30,127 bases of DNA from Priapulus caudatus (taxonomy: Eukaryota > Priapulida > Priapulimorpha > Priapulimorphida > Priapulidae): NCBI RefSeq assembly GCF_000485595.1, contig NW_014577470.1, forward strand, positions 168,457-198,583, written 5' to 3'. Both the position numbers and the translations under genes were made by a program. The number at the start of each line of letters is the position of its first letter. Position 1 is the stretch's first letter. Shown here piece after piece: positions 29,974 to 30,127 of this stretch. The notes beneath the pieces are model-generated. The model made no database searches, had not been told where the DNA came from, and worked only from the letters and a program-made list of their open reading frames with translations.

Positions 29974-30127
29974 CTGTCACAACACGAACGCACACATGTA
30001 CACACACACGCGCGTAAGATGCGACATCGCGTGTAATACGATAGCTCAATCATATGATTATTATTAAAACATATTCGTTATAGGGCTTTGTTAGAATAAC
30101 GAGCATCAATCTCCGTATTGCCGAGAG
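29974..30127 (-). other. Rootletin intron, continues past the window edge
   Basis: CA-rich then AT-rich sequence with no further open frame of coding character. Confidence 0.55.

Noticed and set aside
29586-30067. Frames rich in Arg-Ala-Cys-Val or Thr-His-Ala-Arg
   Set aside because: They are direct translations of the (GCAC)n microsatellite, except for the 39 rootletin codons at 29857-29973.
1-30127. Search for CRISPR arrays, prophage, operons or a defence system
   Set aside because: Spliced exons, microsatellites and the telomere motif show animal nuclear DNA. The tandem repeats have no unique equal-length spacers and no cas genes.

Overview
This is nuclear DNA from an animal, most likely an invertebrate, taken from a draft assembly built from noisy long reads. 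The support for this is: interrupted coding exons with GT/AG borders; very abundant microsatellites ((TA)n, (GA)n, (CT)n, (GCAC)n, homopolymer G); one intronless gene with no bacterial features; the C-terminal exons of a ciliary-rootlet coiled-coil protein (rootletin); and a short interstitial TTAGGG array. I cannot name the species.

Layout. Positions 1-1650 are unique, non-coding and full of simple repeats. The rest is dominated by two direct copies of one segment about 12.3-12.8 kb long: copy A at 1651-14422 and copy B at about 16569-28894. Copy A ends exactly at a 958-base run of N (14423-15380). Between the gap and copy B lies about 1.2 kb of different sequence (15381-16568) holding a 46-bp tandem repeat, a fold-back element, a pyrimidine minisatellite, one rootletin-like exon and a TTAGGG array. 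Copy B runs on into more rootletin exons (29203-29397 and 29857-29973) up to the window edge.

Genes. Each copy carries the same two loci, converging tail to tail. On the plus strand is a single-exon gene for a small protein with a helical N-terminal half and a strongly acidic C-terminal half. It is intact in copy A (6567-7094, 175 aa) and frameshifted in copy B (21268-21789). On the minus strand is the last exon of rootletin, intact in copy B (27806-28198) and frameshifted in copy A (about 13320-13722). Damage falls on a different gene in each copy and is mostly single-base indels. This suggests sequencing error on two alleles or two recent duplicates rather than two decayed pseudogenes. A few larger differences (about 155 bp near 2010-2165, tandem-repeat copy numbers) and clustered substitutions look like real variation.

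The most interesting non-coding structures are two long hairpins just downstream of the small gene (7136-7205 and 7403-7480, present in both copies), a tandem-repeat element bounded by inverted repeats (4157-4312), a fold-back element in a rootletin intron (15729-15887), three CTCF-like motifs around the 3' end of rootletin, and a splice donor that forms the first unit of a (GTGC)n microsatellite (29856). I found no CRISPR array, bacterial operon, rRNA or convincing tRNA.
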